From Streptomyces sp. NBC_00377 (GTDB taxonomy: Bacteria; Actinomycetota; Actinomycetes; Streptomycetales; Streptomycetaceae): a DNA stretch of 64,000 nucleotides. The notes under the pieces are model-generated. The model was not told where the DNA came from and searched no databases. It worked only from the letters and a program-made list of their open reading frames with translations. Shown piece by piece: positions 1-9,208 of this stretch. The DNA is taken from NCBI RefSeq assembly GCF_036075115.1, contig NZ_CP107958.1, forward strand, positions 7,378,001 to 7,442,000, in the 5' to 3' direction. Position 1 is the first letter of the stretch. Every line of letters starts with the position of its first letter. Both the position numbers and the translations under genes were made by a program.

Positions 1-992
1 AGATCCTGCGCCGCCAGCTGGAGCGCCTGGCCGGGCACGGCTTCACCGCCCAGGTGGGCACCGAGCTGGAGTTCATCGTCTTCAAGGACAGCTACGAGGC
101 GGCCTGGGACGCGAACTACCGCGGCCTCACCCCGGCCAACCAGTACAACATCGACTACTCGGTCCTCGGGACCGGGCGGATCGAGCCCCTGCTGCGCCGC
201 ATCCGCAACGAGATGGCCGGCGCCGGACTGACCGTCGAGTCCGCGAAGGGCGAGTGCAACCCCGGCCAGCACGAGATCGCCTTCCGCTACGACGAGGCCC
301 TGGTCACCTGCGACCAGCACGCGATCTACAAGACCGGCGCCAAGGAGATCGCCGCCCAGGAGGGCGTCTCGCTGACCTTCATGGCCAAGTACAACGAGCG
401 CGAGGGCAACTCCTGCCACATCCACCTCTCGCTCACCGACGCCGACGGCACCAACGTCATGGCCGGCGACGGAGAAGGGGGGATGTCCGACGTCATGCGC
501 CACTTCCTCGCCGGGCAGCTCGCCGCCCTGCGCGACTTCTCCCTCCTCTACGCCCCCAACATCAACTCCTACAAGCGGTTCCAGCCCGGCTCCTTCGCCC
601 CGACCGCCGTCGCCTGGGGCCACGACAACCGCACCTGCTCGCTCCGCGTCGTCGGCCACGGCCGCTCGACGCGCTTCGAGAACCGGCTGCCCGGCGGTGA
701 CGTCAACCCCCACCTCGCGGTCGCGGGCCTGGTGGCGGCCGGGCTGTACGGCATCGAGCAGAAGCTGGAGCTGCCCGAGGCGTGTCCCGGCAACGCCTAC
801 ACCGCCGACTACGCGCACGTCCCCACCACCCTGCGCGAGGCCGCCGAGCTCTGGTCGGCCAGTCCGATCGCGCTCGCCGCGTTCGGCGAGGAGGTCGTCG
901 CGCACTACGCCAACATGGCCCGCGTCGAGCTGGAGGCCTTCGACGCCGCGGTCACCGACTGGGAGCTGCGCCGCTCCTTCGAACGTCTCTGA
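1..992 (+). CDS. glnA4: Glutamine synthetase-like gamma-glutamyl ligase, 5'-truncated (probable GlnA4)
   Basis: The reading frame is open from the window edge, so the N-terminus lies upstream. The visible 330 residues are the catalytic beta/alpha core of a type I glutamine synthetase fold: an ExE metal-binding segment (GTELEF), NPGQHEIAF, the HIHLSL histidine motif, and RVVGHGRSTRFENRLPGGD near the C-terminus. The tyrosine adenylylation loop of housekeeping GlnA was not seen. In Streptomyces such paralogues (GlnA3, GlnA4) glutamylate polyamines or ethanolamine rather than ammonia. Calling it GlnA4 rests on context: aldehyde dehydrogenase and SDR follow at once, and gene order matches S. coelicolor as I remember it. 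Substrate is therefore inferred. Confidence 0.75.
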   Translation, partial: ILRRQLERLAGHGFTAQVGTELEFIVFKDSYEAAWDANYRGLTPANQYNIDYSVLGTGRIEPLLRRIRNEMAGAGLTVESAKGECNPGQHEIAFRYDEALVTCDQHAIYKTGAKEIAAQEGVSLTFMAKYNEREGNSCHIHLSLTDADGTNVMAGDGEGGMSDVMRHFLAGQLAALRDFSLLYAPNINSYKRFQPGSFAPTAVAWGHDNRTCSLRVVGHGRSTRFENRLPGGDVNPHLAVAGLVAAGLYGIEQKLELPEACPGNAYTADYAHVPTTLREAAELWSASPIALAAFGEEVVAHYANMARVELEAFDAAVTDWELRRSFERL

Positions 993-1002
993 GACACCCG
1001 CG

Positions 1003-2439
1003 ATGCACCCGCCCGCGAAAGGCCCTTCCTTGTCAGGTCCGACCCCCTCCGCCTCTGCCCCGCCCGACCCGTACCCGCGCGAGCTGACCGTTCTCAACCC
1101 GGCCACCGAGGAGGTCGTGGCCGTCGTCCCGGCCGCCGACGCGTCCGACGTGGACCGCGCGGTCGCCCGCGCGGGCGCCGCCCAGGCCGCCTGGGCCGCC
1201 GCCGCCCCGGCCGACCGGGCCCGGCTGCTGCGCCGCTTCGCCGACGTCGTCGACGCCCACCTCGAGGAACTGGCGCTGCTCGAGGTCCGCGAGGCCGGTC
1301 ACCTCCTCGGCAACGCCCGCTGGGAGGCCGGCAACGCCCGCGACCTGCTGCTGTACGCGGCCGGTGGCGTCGAGCGGCTCCTGGGCCGGCAGATCCCCGT
1401 ACCCGGCGGCTGGAACATCACCTTCCACGAGCCGCTCGGCGTGGTCGGTGTGATCGCCCCCTGGAACTTCCCGATGCCGATCGCCGCCTGGGGGTCCTTC
1501 CCGGCCCTCGCGGCGGGCAACGCCGTCCTCCTCAAGCCCGCCGAGACCACCCCGCTCACCGCCCTGCGCCTGGCCGAACTGGCCCTGGAGGCCGGTCTGC
1601 CCGAGCACCTCTTCCAGGTGCTGCCCGGCCACGGCGCCGTCACGGGCCGCGCACTCGTCGACCACCCGGGCGTGGCGAAGATCGTGTTCACGGGCTCCAC
1701 CCGCACCGGCCGCGAGGTCATGGAACGCTGCGCCCGCCAGGTCAAGCCGGTCACCCTGGAACTCGGCGGCAAGAGCCCCAACATCGTCTTCGCGGACGCC
1801 GACCTGAAGACGGCGGTCGATCCCTTCTCCTTCCTCGACAACTCCGGCCAGGACTGCTGCGCCCGCACCCGCATCCTGGTCCAGGAATCGGTGTACGACG
1901 AGGTGGCCGACCACCTGGCACGGGAGCTGGCCGCGGTGACCGTCGGCGACCCGGCCGACGAGAAGACGCGGATGGGCCCCCTGATCTCCCGTCAGCAGGT
2001 GGACCGCGTACGGTCGTTCGTGCCGGACGACGCCCGGGCGCTGCGCGGGACCGCCCCTGACGGGCCCGGCTTCTGGTTCCCGCCGACCGTCCTCACCGGG
2101 GAGCGGCCCGACTCCGACGCGGCCCGCGAGGAGATCTTCGGGCCCGTGGCCGTGCTCCTGCCCTTCACCGACGAGGCGGACGCGATCCGGCTCGCCAACG
2201 ACACCCCCTACGGCCTCTCCGGCTCCATCTGGACCCGGGACGTCGGCCGCGCGCTGCGCGTCTCCCAGGCCGTCCGCGCCGGCAACCTGTCGGTCAACTC
2301 CCATTCCAGCGTCCGCTACTGGACCCCCTTCGGCGGCTACAAGCAGTCCGGCGTCGGCCGGGAACTGGGTCCGGACGCCCTGGCCGCCTTCACCGAGACC
2401 AAGAACGTCTTCATCAGCACGGAGGGCCCCGCACAGTGA
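1003..2439 (+). CDS. NAD(P)-dependent aldehyde dehydrogenase
   Basis: A full-length ALDH superfamily enzyme of about 478 residues. Visible motifs are the Rossmann region APWNFPM, the catalytic glutamate in LELGGKSPN, the nucleophile region GQDCCARTR (two adjacent cysteines) and EEIFGPV near the C-terminus. It probably oxidises the aldehyde formed when an amine or its gamma-glutamyl derivative is deaminated. It begins 10 bp after the synthetase stop. ATG 1003 has a poor ribosome site; TTG 1030, preceded by AAAGG at 1018-1022, is a credible alternative that removes nine residues. The next gene overlaps its stop by 4 bp, so translation is likely coupled. Confidence 0.88.
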   Translation: MHPPAKGPSLSGPTPSASAPPDPYPRELTVLNPATEEVVAVVPAADASDVDRAVARAGAAQAAWAAAAPADRARLLRRFADVVDAHLEELALLEVREAGHLLGNARWEAGNARDLLLYAAGGVERLLGRQIPVPGGWNITFHEPLGVVGVIAPWNFPMPIAAWGSFPALAAGNAVLLKPAETTPLTALRLAELALEAGLPEHLFQVLPGHGAVTGRALVDHPGVAKIVFTGSTRTGREVMERCARQVKPVTLELGGKSPNIVFADADLKTAVDPFSFLDNSGQDCCARTRILVQESVYDEVADHLARELAAVTVGDPADEKTRMGPLISRQQVDRVRSFVPDDARALRGTAPDGPGFWFPPTVLTGERPDSDAAREEIFGPVAVLLPFTDEADAIRLANDTPYGLSGSIWTRDVGRALRVSQAVRAGNLSVNSHSSVRYWTPFGGYKQSGVGRELGPDALAAFTETKNVFISTEGPAQ

Positions 2440-3227
2440 CCGCATCGCCTGACGAGATCATCTGCCGCCGTCTGGTCGGCCGCACCGCCGTCATCACCGG
2501 AGCCGGCAGCGGCATCGGCCTCGCCACCGCGCGCCGGCTCGCCTCCGAGGGCGCGCACGTCGTCTGCGGCGATGTCGACGAGACCCGCGGCAAGGCCGCC
2601 GCCGAGGAGGTCGGCGGCACCTTCGTGAAGGTCGACGTCACCGACCCCGAGCAGGTCGAGGCCCTGTTCAAGGCCGCCTACGACACCTACGGCAGCGTCG
2701 ACATCGCCTTCAACAACGCGGGCATCTCCCCGCCGGACGACGACTCCATCCTGGAGACCGGCCTCGAGGCATGGAGGCGCGTCCAGGAGGTCAACCTGAC
2801 CTCCGTCTACCTGTGCTGCAAGGCCGCGATCCCCTACATGCGGCGCCAGGGCAGGGGCTCCATCATCAACACCGCGTCCTTCGTGGCGCGGATGGGCGCC
2901 GCCACCTCGCAGATCTCGTACACGGCGTCCAAGGGCGGCGTCCTCGCCATGTCCCGTGAGCTCGGGGTGCAGTTCGCGCGGGAGGGCATCCGGGTGAACG
3001 CCCTGTGCCCCGGCCCGGTCAACACCCCGCTGCTGCGGGAGCTGTTCGCCAAGGACCCGGAGCGGGCCGCCCGCCGTCTGGTCCACATCCCCGTCGGCCG
3101 GTTCGCCGAGGCCGAGGAGATCGCCGCCGCCGTCGCCTTCCTGGCCAGCGACGACTCCTCGTTCGTCAACGCCAGCGACTTCCTGGTGGACGGCGGCATC
3201 TCCGGGGCGTACGTCACCCCGCTGTAG
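2436..3227 (+). CDS. Short-chain dehydrogenase/reductase (SDR)
   Basis: A classical SDR of 263 residues. It shows the cofactor motif TGAGSGIG near residue 22, the NNAG structural motif, and the catalytic YTASK (Tyr-x-x-x-Lys) followed by the usual VNALCPGPV segment. The GTG start overlaps the aldehyde dehydrogenase stop (GTGA), so this is the third gene of one operon with the GS-like ligase. Likely role is oxidation or reduction of a small alcohol or oxo intermediate in the same catabolic route. FabG-like paralogues have the same motifs, so substrate cannot be read from sequence. Confidence 0.87.
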   Translation: MTASPDEIICRRLVGRTAVITGAGSGIGLATARRLASEGAHVVCGDVDETRGKAAAEEVGGTFVKVDVTDPEQVEALFKAAYDTYGSVDIAFNNAGISPPDDDSILETGLEAWRRVQEVNLTSVYLCCKAAIPYMRRQGRGSIINTASFVARMGAATSQISYTASKGGVLAMSRELGVQFAREGIRVNALCPGPVNTPLLRELFAKDPERAARRLVHIPVGRFAEAEEIAAAVAFLASDDSSFVNASDFLVDGGISGAYVTPL

Positions 3228-3234
3228 GACCCGT

Positions 3235-3290
3235 GCCGGCCGCCGCCCACGCCGCCCGCCGCCCATGCCGGGCGGCGCGCGGCGGCCGGC
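3235..3290. terminator. Probable bidirectional terminator hairpin
   Basis: Between the convergent SDR and aldolase genes, GCCGGCCGCCG at 3235-3245 pairs with CGGCGGCCGGC at 3280-3290, with a further GC-rich inner stem. There is no T-run, as is usual in Streptomyces. Confidence 0.55.
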
Positions 3291-4493
3291 CTACAGGAAG
3301 GTCCGGCCCTCGCCCCGGTAGGTCGGCACCGTCGCCGTCACGGTGTCCCCCTCGACGAGGTGCAGCACGTCGAACCGCTCGCACAGCTCACCGGCCTTCG
3401 CGTGCCGGAACCACACCTTGTCGCCGATCAGCAGATCGTCGGCGGGGGAGCCGAGCAGCGGCGTCTGTACCTCGCCCGGCCCCTCCTGGGGGTCGTAGCG
3501 CAGCCCTTCCGGCAGGTACGGCACGGGCAGCCGGTCGGGCCCGGCGGCACCGGACGCGGGATACCCGCCGCCGAGGACGGTCACGATCCCCACCCCCGGC
3601 CGCCGGACGACGGGCTGGGCGAAAAGCGCCGCCGGACGCCCGCTGAACGACGTGTAGTTGTCGAACAGACGCGGCACGTACAGTCCCGACCCGGCCGCGA
3701 TCTCCGTGACCGCGTCCTCCGCGGCGGTGTGCTGCACACTGCCGGTGCCGCCGCCGTTGACGTACTCGAGATCCGGTACGACGGCCCGCACCGCGCGTAC
3801 GACCGCGGCGCGGCGCTCGGCGAGTTCGCGCCGGGCGGTGGACTGCATCAGCCGGATCGCCCGGGACCGGAAGGGCCGCCCGGCGACCGCGTCGCCGACC
3901 CCGGCGATGTGCCCCTCATAGGCCATGATCCCCACGAGCTTGAACCCCGGTCGCCGCGACACCGCCCTCGCCACGTCGGCGACCTGGGCGGGCGAGTGCA
4001 GCGGCGAACGCAGGGCGCCGACCCGCACCCGGCCGCCGAACAGCTTCAGAGCGGTGTCCAACTCCAGGCAGACCCGGATGACTTCGCTTCCCTCGCCGCG
4101 CGCCCCGTCGATCAGGTCGAGCTGCGAGACGTCGTCCACCATGACGGTGACGGCGGCGGCGAGCTTGGGGTCGGCGGCCAGCTCGGCGAAGGCGGCACGG
4201 TCGGCCGACGGATAGGCGAGCAGGATGTCCTCGAACCCGGACCTGGCCAGCCACAGGGACTCGGCGAGGGTGAAGGACATGATGCCGGCGAAGCCGTCCT
4301 TGGCCAGGACGCGCTCCAGCAGCGTCCGGCAGCGTACGGACTTGCTGGCGACGCGGATCGGCTTGCCGCCGGCCCGGCGGACCAGGTCCTCGGCGTTCGC
4401 GTCGAAAGCGTCCAGGTCCACGAGGGCGAGAGGGGCGTCGAGATGGGCGGTGGCCCGGTCGTAACGGGCCCGGTCGGCGGCGCGCGCAGTCAT
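3291..4493 (-). CDS. Amino acid deaminase/aldolase, alanine racemase fold (D-threonine aldolase-like)
   Basis: A 400-residue PLP enzyme with an N-terminal alanine racemase-type barrel. Lys51 in IRVASKSVRC is the expected Schiff-base lysine; YVNGGGTGSV probably forms part of the phosphate-binding region and GDKVWFRHAKAGE lies in the C-terminal domain. The family splits D-threonine or 3-hydroxy-D-amino acids, or deaminates D-serine-type substrates. Start is ATG 4493, the only methionine close to the conserved N-terminus; long upstream frame extensions are antisense shadow. It converges with the SDR and diverges from the proline-rich membrane gene. Substrate is not determined by sequence. Confidence 0.8.
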   Translation of the reverse strand: MTARAADRARYDRATAHLDAPLALVDLDAFDANAEDLVRRAGGKPIRVASKSVRCRTLLERVLAKDGFAGIMSFTLAESLWLARSGFEDILLAYPSADRAAFAELAADPKLAAAVTVMVDDVSQLDLIDGARGEGSEVIRVCLELDTALKLFGGRVRVGALRSPLHSPAQVADVARAVSRRPGFKLVGIMAYEGHIAGVGDAVAGRPFRSRAIRLMQSTARRELAERRAAVVRAVRAVVPDLEYVNGGGTGSVQHTAAEDAVTEIAAGSGLYVPRLFDNYTSFSGRPAALFAQPVVRRPGVGIVTVLGGGYPASGAAGPDRLPVPYLPEGLRYDPQEGPGEVQTPLLGSPADDLLIGDKVWFRHAKAGELCERFDVLHLVEGDTVTATVPTYRGEGRTFL

Positions 4494-4773
4494 GAACGAA
4501 GCCTGCCAGACAGGATTACCGCAGGGTAGGGGGACGTTCCGGGCAGAAGCCCCGGGCGTCGCGGACCGGTTCCCGATTGCCGGTCGACAAGCCGTAGAGT
4601 GACGCGCACGCATGGCGGAACGGATCGGCCGGGGCACCCGCGCCGGGATGCCGGTCCGCGCGTGTGGGTATGCGTGCCCGAACGGACCACCGCGTCCGCG
4701 CGGGCCGCCCGGGCACGAGACCGACCGCCCGCGTACCAGAACGACGGCCCGGGGACGAGGAAACGGGGGGTGC

Positions 4774-6747
4774 ATGAGCACGGAAGCACGCCGCGCCTCG
4801 GTCCCTCCGCGCCCGGACGTGCCGCCCCATCCCGGCGTCCCCCCGCGGCCCACCACTCCTCCCCGCCCGGCCCAGCCGCCGGCGGACCCGGAGACCGGCG
4901 GCCGGGCCCCGGCCCAACCCCCGCATCCCGATCCCGCCCGCAGCCCGGCCCCCGGCCCGCAGCGGCAGGACCCCACGCAGCCCAGGCCCCCCAGCGGTCC
5001 GCCACGACAGCAGCCCGAGCACGGCACGCGGCCGCGGGCGACCACCGGCCCGCCGCGGCAGAAGGCCCCGGGCGGGGCGACTCCCGGCCAGGGTGAGCCG
5101 GCCGGCGCGCGTCGGGCGTCCGCCGACGAGGCGGGAGCTCCCGCTTCCACGGGCGAGCGCACGGCCCGCGACGCCTTCTCCTCCCCGGACACGGCTTCCC
5201 CCGTTCCCCGCACCGCACCCCGCTTCACCGGCCTGCGGGCCCAGCACACGGACGCCATGACCCCACCCCCGCCGCCCGCGTCGGCCCGCTTCCCCGACAC
5301 CCCGCCGCCCGCCCGCCCGGCTTCCGCCCCGGGGCGCGAGGACAGCGGAACGCCCGCGCGCGCCGAAGACCGTCCGGCCACCCCGCCCGGTCCCCGCCCC
5401 GCCCCGCCCCACGACTTCCGCCGCGCCGCGCGCCCCACCCGGCCGGCTCCCGGCCCCGCCTCCCCGGACCGTCCCGCCGCCACGGGCGGCGCCCGCCCCA
5501 CCGATCCGAGCGCGTACGCCGCAGGTCCGAGCACCCGTCCCGCCGAATCCGGCACCCGCCCCGAGGAGGCGGGAACGTCCTCCCGTCCCGCGGACTCGGT
5601 GGGGGCCGCGGTGCCCGAGTCCGGCGGGGTGTGGTCGCCGTTGCCTCGAAGCTGGGTGCCTGCGCCTGGGCGGAGCCCGCGCGAGACACCGGCCGGTCCG
5701 CGCGACGACTCTCCTTCGGCCCCGGCCCCGGCGGCGGACGACGGTCCGGCCTGGAGCCCCGGTACGTCCGTCCGGCAGCACGCATTCGCCGTGCCGTCCG
5801 CGCCGCCGAAGCCGCCCACGCCCCCGGCGCCGGAGGCCCCCCAGCGGCCCGGCGTCATCCCGGACGGGGCCGGCGGTCCCGACCCGTCGCTCTCCTGGAG
5901 CGCCCCCATGACTCCGGGCGGTGCCCTCGGCGCCACCCGGCCCGTGGTGACGTTCGCGCGGCCCGAGAGGTACCGGGAGACGTCCCGGACCCTCGGCAGA
6001 CGGGGTCGCGCCGCGGCGGCCGCCGTCTGCGTCGTCCTCGGGATGGGGCTCATCGGCGGTGCGGTGACCGGCAGCTGGCTGGCGGGGGACTCGGCGGACG
6101 CCGCCGAGCGCAGCACCTACGCCACCGCGGGCGGCCTGTGGCACAACGTGCCCGTCGATCAGCTGTTCCCGCCCACGGTCGACGGACAGGGCGCGGGCCC
6201 CGGCGGCGCCGACCGCACCTGGACGCGGATCGCCGTCGCCCCGGACGGCGGCTGCGCCGACGCCTTCGACCCGCTGCTGCTCAGGGCCCTCGCCCCGGTC
6301 GGCTGCCGGCGGCTGCTGCGCGCCACCTACACCGACGCCACCCAGAGCTATGTGACCACCGTCGGCCTGCTGTTCACCACCGCCGACGCCGCGGCCATGC
6401 GTGCGCTCGACACCCGCTTCGCGAAGGAGGGACTGGCGGCGCGGGCGGACCTCGTGCCCAAGCCCTACGCCGCGAAGGGCACCGTGGCGGCCGCCTTCGG
6501 CGACAAGCAGCGCGCCGCGTGGACGGTCTCCGTCCTCACGGACGCGCCCGTCGTCGTCTACAGCGTCTCCGGCTGGGCCGACGGCCGCGCCGTCGACACC
6601 CCGCAGCCCGCCCCGGCGGCCACCGCGACCGGCGCCACCACGGCCCCCGCCCAGGCCGGCCTGGGCAACGAGGCCCAGGGCCTCGCCGACCGCATCGAGC
6701 GCGGCCTGCGCAAGACCGCCGTCACGCCCTCGGAGCAGCCCTCATGA
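4774..6747 (+). CDS. Proline-rich single-pass membrane protein, partner of S8 protease
   Basis: About 657 residues. Residues 1-405 are a low-complexity Pro/Ala/Arg/Gly-rich segment; residues about 412-436 form one membrane helix (VCVVLGMGLIGGAV); the last 220 residues form a folded outer domain with conserved-looking cysteines (GGCADAF, PVGCRRLL). Topology is inferred as disordered inside, domain outside. ATG 4774 is preceded by a G-rich ribosome site (ACGGGGGG); the frame runs further upstream to 4612 without one. The protease gene overlaps by ATGA, so the two are translationally coupled. I do not recognise the outer domain; it may be a substrate, adaptor or sensor for the protease. Confidence 0.8.
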   Translation: MSTEARRASVPPRPDVPPHPGVPPRPTTPPRPAQPPADPETGGRAPAQPPHPDPARSPAPGPQRQDPTQPRPPSGPPRQQPEHGTRPRATTGPPRQKAPGGATPGQGEPAGARRASADEAGAPASTGERTARDAFSSPDTASPVPRTAPRFTGLRAQHTDAMTPPPPPASARFPDTPPPARPASAPGREDSGTPARAEDRPATPPGPRPAPPHDFRRAARPTRPAPGPASPDRPAATGGARPTDPSAYAAGPSTRPAESGTRPEEAGTSSRPADSVGAAVPESGGVWSPLPRSWVPAPGRSPRETPAGPRDDSPSAPAPAADDGPAWSPGTSVRQHAFAVPSAPPKPPTPPAPEAPQRPGVIPDGAGGPDPSLSWSAPMTPGGALGATRPVVTFARPERYRETSRTLGRRGRAAAAAVCVVLGMGLIGGAVTGSWLAGDSADAAERSTYATAGGLWHNVPVDQLFPPTVDGQGAGPGGADRTWTRIAVAPDGGCADAFDPLLLRALAPVGCRRLLRATYTDATQSYVTTVGLLFTTADAAAMRALDTRFAKEGLAARADLVPKPYAAKGTVAAAFGDKQRAAWTVSVLTDAPVVVYSVSGWADGRAVDTPQPAPAATATGATTAPAQAGLGNEAQGLADRIERGLRKTAVTPSEQPS

Positions 6748-7937
6748 GCACCCGTACGACCCGCAGGGCCGGGCTCCTGTGCTGCCTCCTCGCCGCCACC
6801 GTCGCCCTCGTGCCGCCCTCCACCGCCTACGCCGACGGCATCCGGGCCAAGCAGTGGGCCCTGGAGGCCCTGCACACCCAGCAGGCCTGGCAGACCACGA
6901 AGGGCGCCGGCATCACCGTCGCCGTCCTGGACACCGGTGTCGAGGCCGACCATCCCGACCTCGCCGGCAACGTGCTCGCCGGCAAGGACATGGTCGGCTT
7001 CGGGGCCGGGCCGGGTGGCCGTGCGTGGGCCCGCCACGGCACCGCGATGGCCGGCATCATCGCCGGTCACGGCCACGGCTACGGCAACGCCGACGGCGTC
7101 CTGGGCATCGCCCCGGAGGCGAAGATCCTGCCCGTCCGGGTGATCCTGGAGGACGGCGACCCGCAGCGCACCAAGGCCCGCAACACCCGCGGCAACGCCC
7201 TCGCCGAAGGCATCCGCTGGGCCGCCGACCAGGGCGCCGACGTCATCAACCTCTCCCTCGGCGACGACTCCGTCTCCGCCCACCCCGAGCCCGCCGAGGA
7301 CGAGGCCGTCCAGTACGCGCTGAAGAAGGGCTCGGTCGTCGTCGCCTCGGCCGGCAACGGCGGTGAGAAGGGCGACCACATCTCCTACCCGGCCGCCTAC
7401 CCGGGCGTCATCGCCGCGACCGCCGTCGACCGCTACGGCACCCGAGCCTCCTTCTCCACCCGCCGCTGGTACGCCACGGTCAGCGCGCCCGGCGTCGACG
7501 TCGTCATCGCCGACCCCGACCACAAGTACTACGAGGGGTGGGGGACCAGCGCCGCCTCCGCCTTCGTCTCGGGGGCCGTGGCGCTGGTCAAGGGCGCCCG
7601 TCCGGGCCTCACCCCGGCCCAGATCAAGAAGCTCCTGGAGGACACCGCCCGCAACTCGCCGACCGGGGGCCGCGACGACTCCCGGGGGTTCGGCTTCATC
7701 GACCCGGCCGCCGCGATCAAGGCCGCCGCCCGCCTCGAGCCGGAGGGCCTCCAGTCCGCGGCCTACGGCGAGGGGTACTTCGGCTCCGGCCCGGACGAGC
7801 CGAAGACGGACGACGGCACGTCGAGCGGGGCGGGTCTGCTCGCGGGCGGTTCCGGGGGAGTACTGCTGGTGGCGGCGGTCGTGCTGTGGCGCGGCCGCCG
7901 CGAACGCGACCGCCACGAGACCTACGAGACCCTCTAG
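6744..7937 (+). CDS. Secreted, membrane-anchored S8 serine protease (mycosin-like)
   Basis: A 397-residue subtilase. Signal peptide residues 1-30 end at AYA. The catalytic triad is visible: Asp63 in VLDTGV, His98 in RHGTAMAG, Ser269 in GTSAASAF, with oxyanion Asn205 in ASAGNGG. A C-terminal helix (GGVLLVAAVVLW) followed by Arg-rich residues anchors it, with the catalytic domain outside the cell. This architecture is that of type VII-associated mycosins, but no ESX core genes (eccB, eccC, eccD, eccE, esxA) lie in the window. Its ATG overlaps the stop of the proline-rich membrane protein, so the two probably act together. Confidence 0.92.
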   Translation: MSTRTTRRAGLLCCLLAATVALVPPSTAYADGIRAKQWALEALHTQQAWQTTKGAGITVAVLDTGVEADHPDLAGNVLAGKDMVGFGAGPGGRAWARHGTAMAGIIAGHGHGYGNADGVLGIAPEAKILPVRVILEDGDPQRTKARNTRGNALAEGIRWAADQGADVINLSLGDDSVSAHPEPAEDEAVQYALKKGSVVVASAGNGGEKGDHISYPAAYPGVIAATAVDRYGTRASFSTRRWYATVSAPGVDVVIADPDHKYYEGWGTSAASAFVSGAVALVKGARPGLTPAQIKKLLEDTARNSPTGGRDDSRGFGFIDPAAAIKAAARLEPEGLQSAAYGEGYFGSGPDEPKTDDGTSSGAGLLAGGSGGVLLVAAVVLWRGRRERDRHETYETL

Positions 7938-8037
7938 CACCCCGTCCGCCCGGTCCACCCGGCCGGCCCGTCTGTCCATTCTGCCCGTCGGTCCGTGCTC
8001 GGTTCCGGGTCGGCCGGGTGCTCCACGCCAGGGCCGG

Positions 8038-9057
8038 CTATTCGGCGGAGGCCGACCGGGATGCCGACGGGGACGCGGAGGGCGATGCCGATACGCCGTC
8101 ACTCCGGAACACCGACACCGCCGCCCGTGCCACCTGCTCGACCAGCGCGATGCCGGAAGCCTGCGTCGCATTGCCGTTCGACAGCACGGCCACCAGGCAG
8201 TCGTGCCCGCCGACGGTCACCCGGCCGATGCTGTTGACGTCCCACAACCCCGTCGTGCTGCGCGCCAGCCAGCCGTTCTTCAGCGCCCAGGCGGATCCGT
8301 CGGCCGCCGCCGAGACACCCCAGCGCTGGCCGGCGGCTATCTGTCCCATGAGGCGCCGGACATACGTCCGCGACGCCTCGCTCAGTCGCGAGTCGTCCCC
8401 GAAGACCTGCTGGAGCAGGGTGAGCTGGTCGGCGGCAGTGGTCTGCGTGAGCCCCCACAGCATGTCGTCGCCGCCCGCCGTGTCCGTCAGCCCGAACCGC
8501 TCGTTCGCGGCGTCGAGCCCCTCGGCCTTCCCGATGATCCGCCACAGCGCCGACGCCGAGTCGTTGTCGCTGTTCTCGATCATCGCGGTGGCGTACGCCT
8601 TCTCCGCCGAGGTCAGATGCCGGTCCGCGTCCTGCGCCTGGAGCAGCAGCGTCGCCAGGACGTCCACCTTGACGATGCTCGCCGTGTCGAACGTGTCCGC
8701 GCCGTACGCGGCGCCTTCACCGGAGTCCAGGTCCAGCACCGCCGCGGACACGGACGCGTCGCCCGGCACGGTCACCGACTTCAGCGCCGACGCCAGCAGC
8801 GCTTCGTGGTCCTTCTCGGGCGTCGCCACCGTCTCCACCGACACCTTCCCGCTCCCCGAACCGGACGCCGACGCCGGGGCCGACCGCGTCGCGGAGGACG
8901 ACGATACGGCTCCCGTGCCCGTACGCGCCTGGGCCTTCACATAAACGGTCCCGCCCGCCGTCGCGCCCAGGACGGCGACCGTGGTGAGCGCTGTGCCGAG
9001 GAGCGGACGGCGCCGGGAGGTGCGAGCGCGAGCGCGACGTGCTCTGGAGGACTCCAT
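8038..9057 (-). CDS. Secreted serine hydrolase, class A beta-lactamase fold
   Basis: 339 residues. An Arg-rich N-terminus and a hydrophobic stretch (residues 18-36) act as signal or anchor, followed by a Ser/Ala-rich linker. The penicillin-binding fold motifs are present: Ser127-x-x-Lys130 in TASIVKVD, SDN in ENSDND, and KNG in LKNGWL in place of KTG. The C-terminus is a Ser/Ala-rich tail. Such proteins are common in Streptomyces and may be peptidoglycan DD-peptidases or weak beta-lactamases; the short C-terminal triad and linker make a dedicated resistance enzyme less likely. It is divergent from the SseB gene. Confidence 0.82.
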   Translation of the reverse strand: MESSRARRARARTSRRRPLLGTALTTVAVLGATAGGTVYVKAQARTGTGAVSSSSATRSAPASASGSGSGKVSVETVATPEKDHEALLASALKSVTVPGDASVSAAVLDLDSGEGAAYGADTFDTASIVKVDVLATLLLQAQDADRHLTSAEKAYATAMIENSDNDSASALWRIIGKAEGLDAANERFGLTDTAGGDDMLWGLTQTTAADQLTLLQQVFGDDSRLSEASRTYVRRLMGQIAAGQRWGVSAAADGSAWALKNGWLARSTTGLWDVNSIGRVTVGGHDCLVAVLSNGNATQASGIALVEQVARAAVSVFRSDGVSASPSASPSASRSASAE

Positions 9058-9208
9058 GACGGTCGATGCTCGGGGCGGCGACTGTGCACCCCGTTAGACG
9101 GAGGTTAGAGGTGCGTCAGGGATGTCTGAGAATCCCGTGAAAGGCGTCACCGCCGTGTTTCGGGCCCCGCACAAGCCCAGCAGCATCCCCCCGATAGGGT
9201 CGACGACC

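Noticed and set aside
4494..6116. Extension of the aldolase gene to a 941-residue protein
   Set aside because: The extra part is antisense to the proline-rich membrane gene and is low complexity; the family is about 400 residues and a good ATG exists at 4493.
6744..7937. Part of a type VII (ESX) secretion locus
   Set aside because: The protease resembles mycosin but no FtsK-type ATPase, EccB/D/E or WXG100 genes occur nearby.
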